A stretch of DNA of 6,446 bases from an uncultured Lachnospiraceae bacterium (GTDB lineage: Bacteria > Bacillota > Clostridia > Lachnospirales > Lachnospiraceae): contig CALAEX010000057.1 in NCBI GenBank assembly GCA_937891165.1, positions 1-6,446 of the forward strand. Direction: 5' to 3'. The notes under the pieces are model-generated. The model was not told where the DNA came from, searched no databases, and saw only the letters and a program-made list of their open reading frames with translations. The position numbers and the translations under genes were made by a program. Positions 6,377 through 6,446 of the stretch are shown here, piece after piece (within the stretch, counting starts at the first letter, position 1; every line of letters begins with the position of its first letter).

Positions 6377-6445
6377 GAAAAGGACCGTTTAAAACGGCAG
6401 TCCTTGGCGAGGTCTTTTCGAGCCTAGTACTGCTCCGTTTCGCCA
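6377..6445 (-). promoter_or_regulatory. Structured leader with competing hairpins ahead of iorA (possible attenuator or upstream terminator)
   Basis: This stretch looks richer in G+C than its surroundings and is full of complementary segments in the minus-strand RNA. Helix 1 pairs TGGCGA with TCGCCA (6440-6445 with 6405-6410, plus-strand positions) and encloses a GAGC/GCTC hairpin (6420-6423 with 6432-6435). Helix 2 pairs AAGGAC with GTCCTT (6380-6385 with 6400-6405), continued by CGT/ACG across a 3-nt bulge, and is followed by four U: a weak intrinsic-terminator shape. An alternative helix pairs GAAAAGACC (6411-6419) with GGTCCTTTTC (6377-6386) with one bulged base and excludes helix 2. Competing helices before an operon fit an attenuator or riboswitch. 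They also fit the tail of an upstream gene's terminator, because the 5' part lies beyond the edge. No T-box sequence (GGTGG-ACCGCG) is seen, and I do not recognise a known RNA class. Confidence 0.4.
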
Positions 6446-6446
6446 C

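Noticed and set aside
6377..6446. T-box leader, 5S rRNA end or tRNA in the iorA leader
   Set aside because: The T-box core (GGTGG followed by ACCGCG) is absent, no tRNA cloverleaf or T-loop can be built on either strand, and the sequence does not align by eye with 5S rRNA 3' ends.
1..6446. CRISPR array, phage, toxin-antitoxin or defence genes
   Set aside because: No regularly spaced repeats and no such coding families are visible; every long frame belongs to a metabolic or transport family.

Overview
This is an AT-rich window with every recognisable gene on the minus strand, so transcription reads from the right edge to the left edge. The base composition, strong AGGAGG-type ribosome sites, ferredoxin-linked 2-oxoacid chemistry and gene content fit a strict anaerobe of the Firmicutes. 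A gut-type clostridium such as a Lachnospiraceae member is the best guess, but no marker gene in the window fixes the taxon.

Layout in transcription order (right to left). Positions 6275-6446 are a non-coding leader. It holds a set of competing hairpins (about 6377-6445) and a 27-bp AT-rich dyad (6305-6331) ahead of iorA. Next come iorA (6274-4535) and iorB (4446-3871), the two subunits of indolepyruvate:ferredoxin oxidoreductase. A phenylacetate-CoA ligase of the PaaK type (3851-2553) follows only 19 bp after iorB, and then a small protein made of two ACT domains (2451-2029). A long imperfect inverted repeat with T-runs on both sides (1877-1972) probably ends this transcript. Past it lie an ACMSD-like amidohydrolase_2 family metalloenzyme (1818-1015) and, 34 bp later, a sodium:solute symporter (980 to beyond the left edge, C-terminus missing).

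How the genes may work together. IorAB interconverts arylpyruvates with arylacetyl-CoA plus CO2 and reduced ferredoxin. The PaaK-type ligase interconverts arylacetate and arylacetyl-CoA at the cost of ATP. Together they join free aryl acids (phenylacetate, indoleacetate, 4-hydroxyphenylacetate) to aromatic amino acid metabolism. Run oxidatively, IorAB degrades aromatic amino acids. Run reductively, with the ligase feeding it, the pair would rebuild arylpyruvates from scavenged aryl acids, a route known in some methanogens and anaerobes. The tandem ACT protein is a plausible amino-acid or aryl-acid sensor for the ligase or the oxidoreductase. The amidohydrolase and symporter may form a second, separately transcribed unit for uptake and processing of an unidentified carboxylate; their link to aryl acids rests on position alone.

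The coding genes belong to known families, and nothing here is a clearly new system. The less explained parts are the structured iorA leader, the dyads, the wide-looped terminator-like element, the function of the lone ACT protein, and the substrate of the amidohydrolase/symporter pair.
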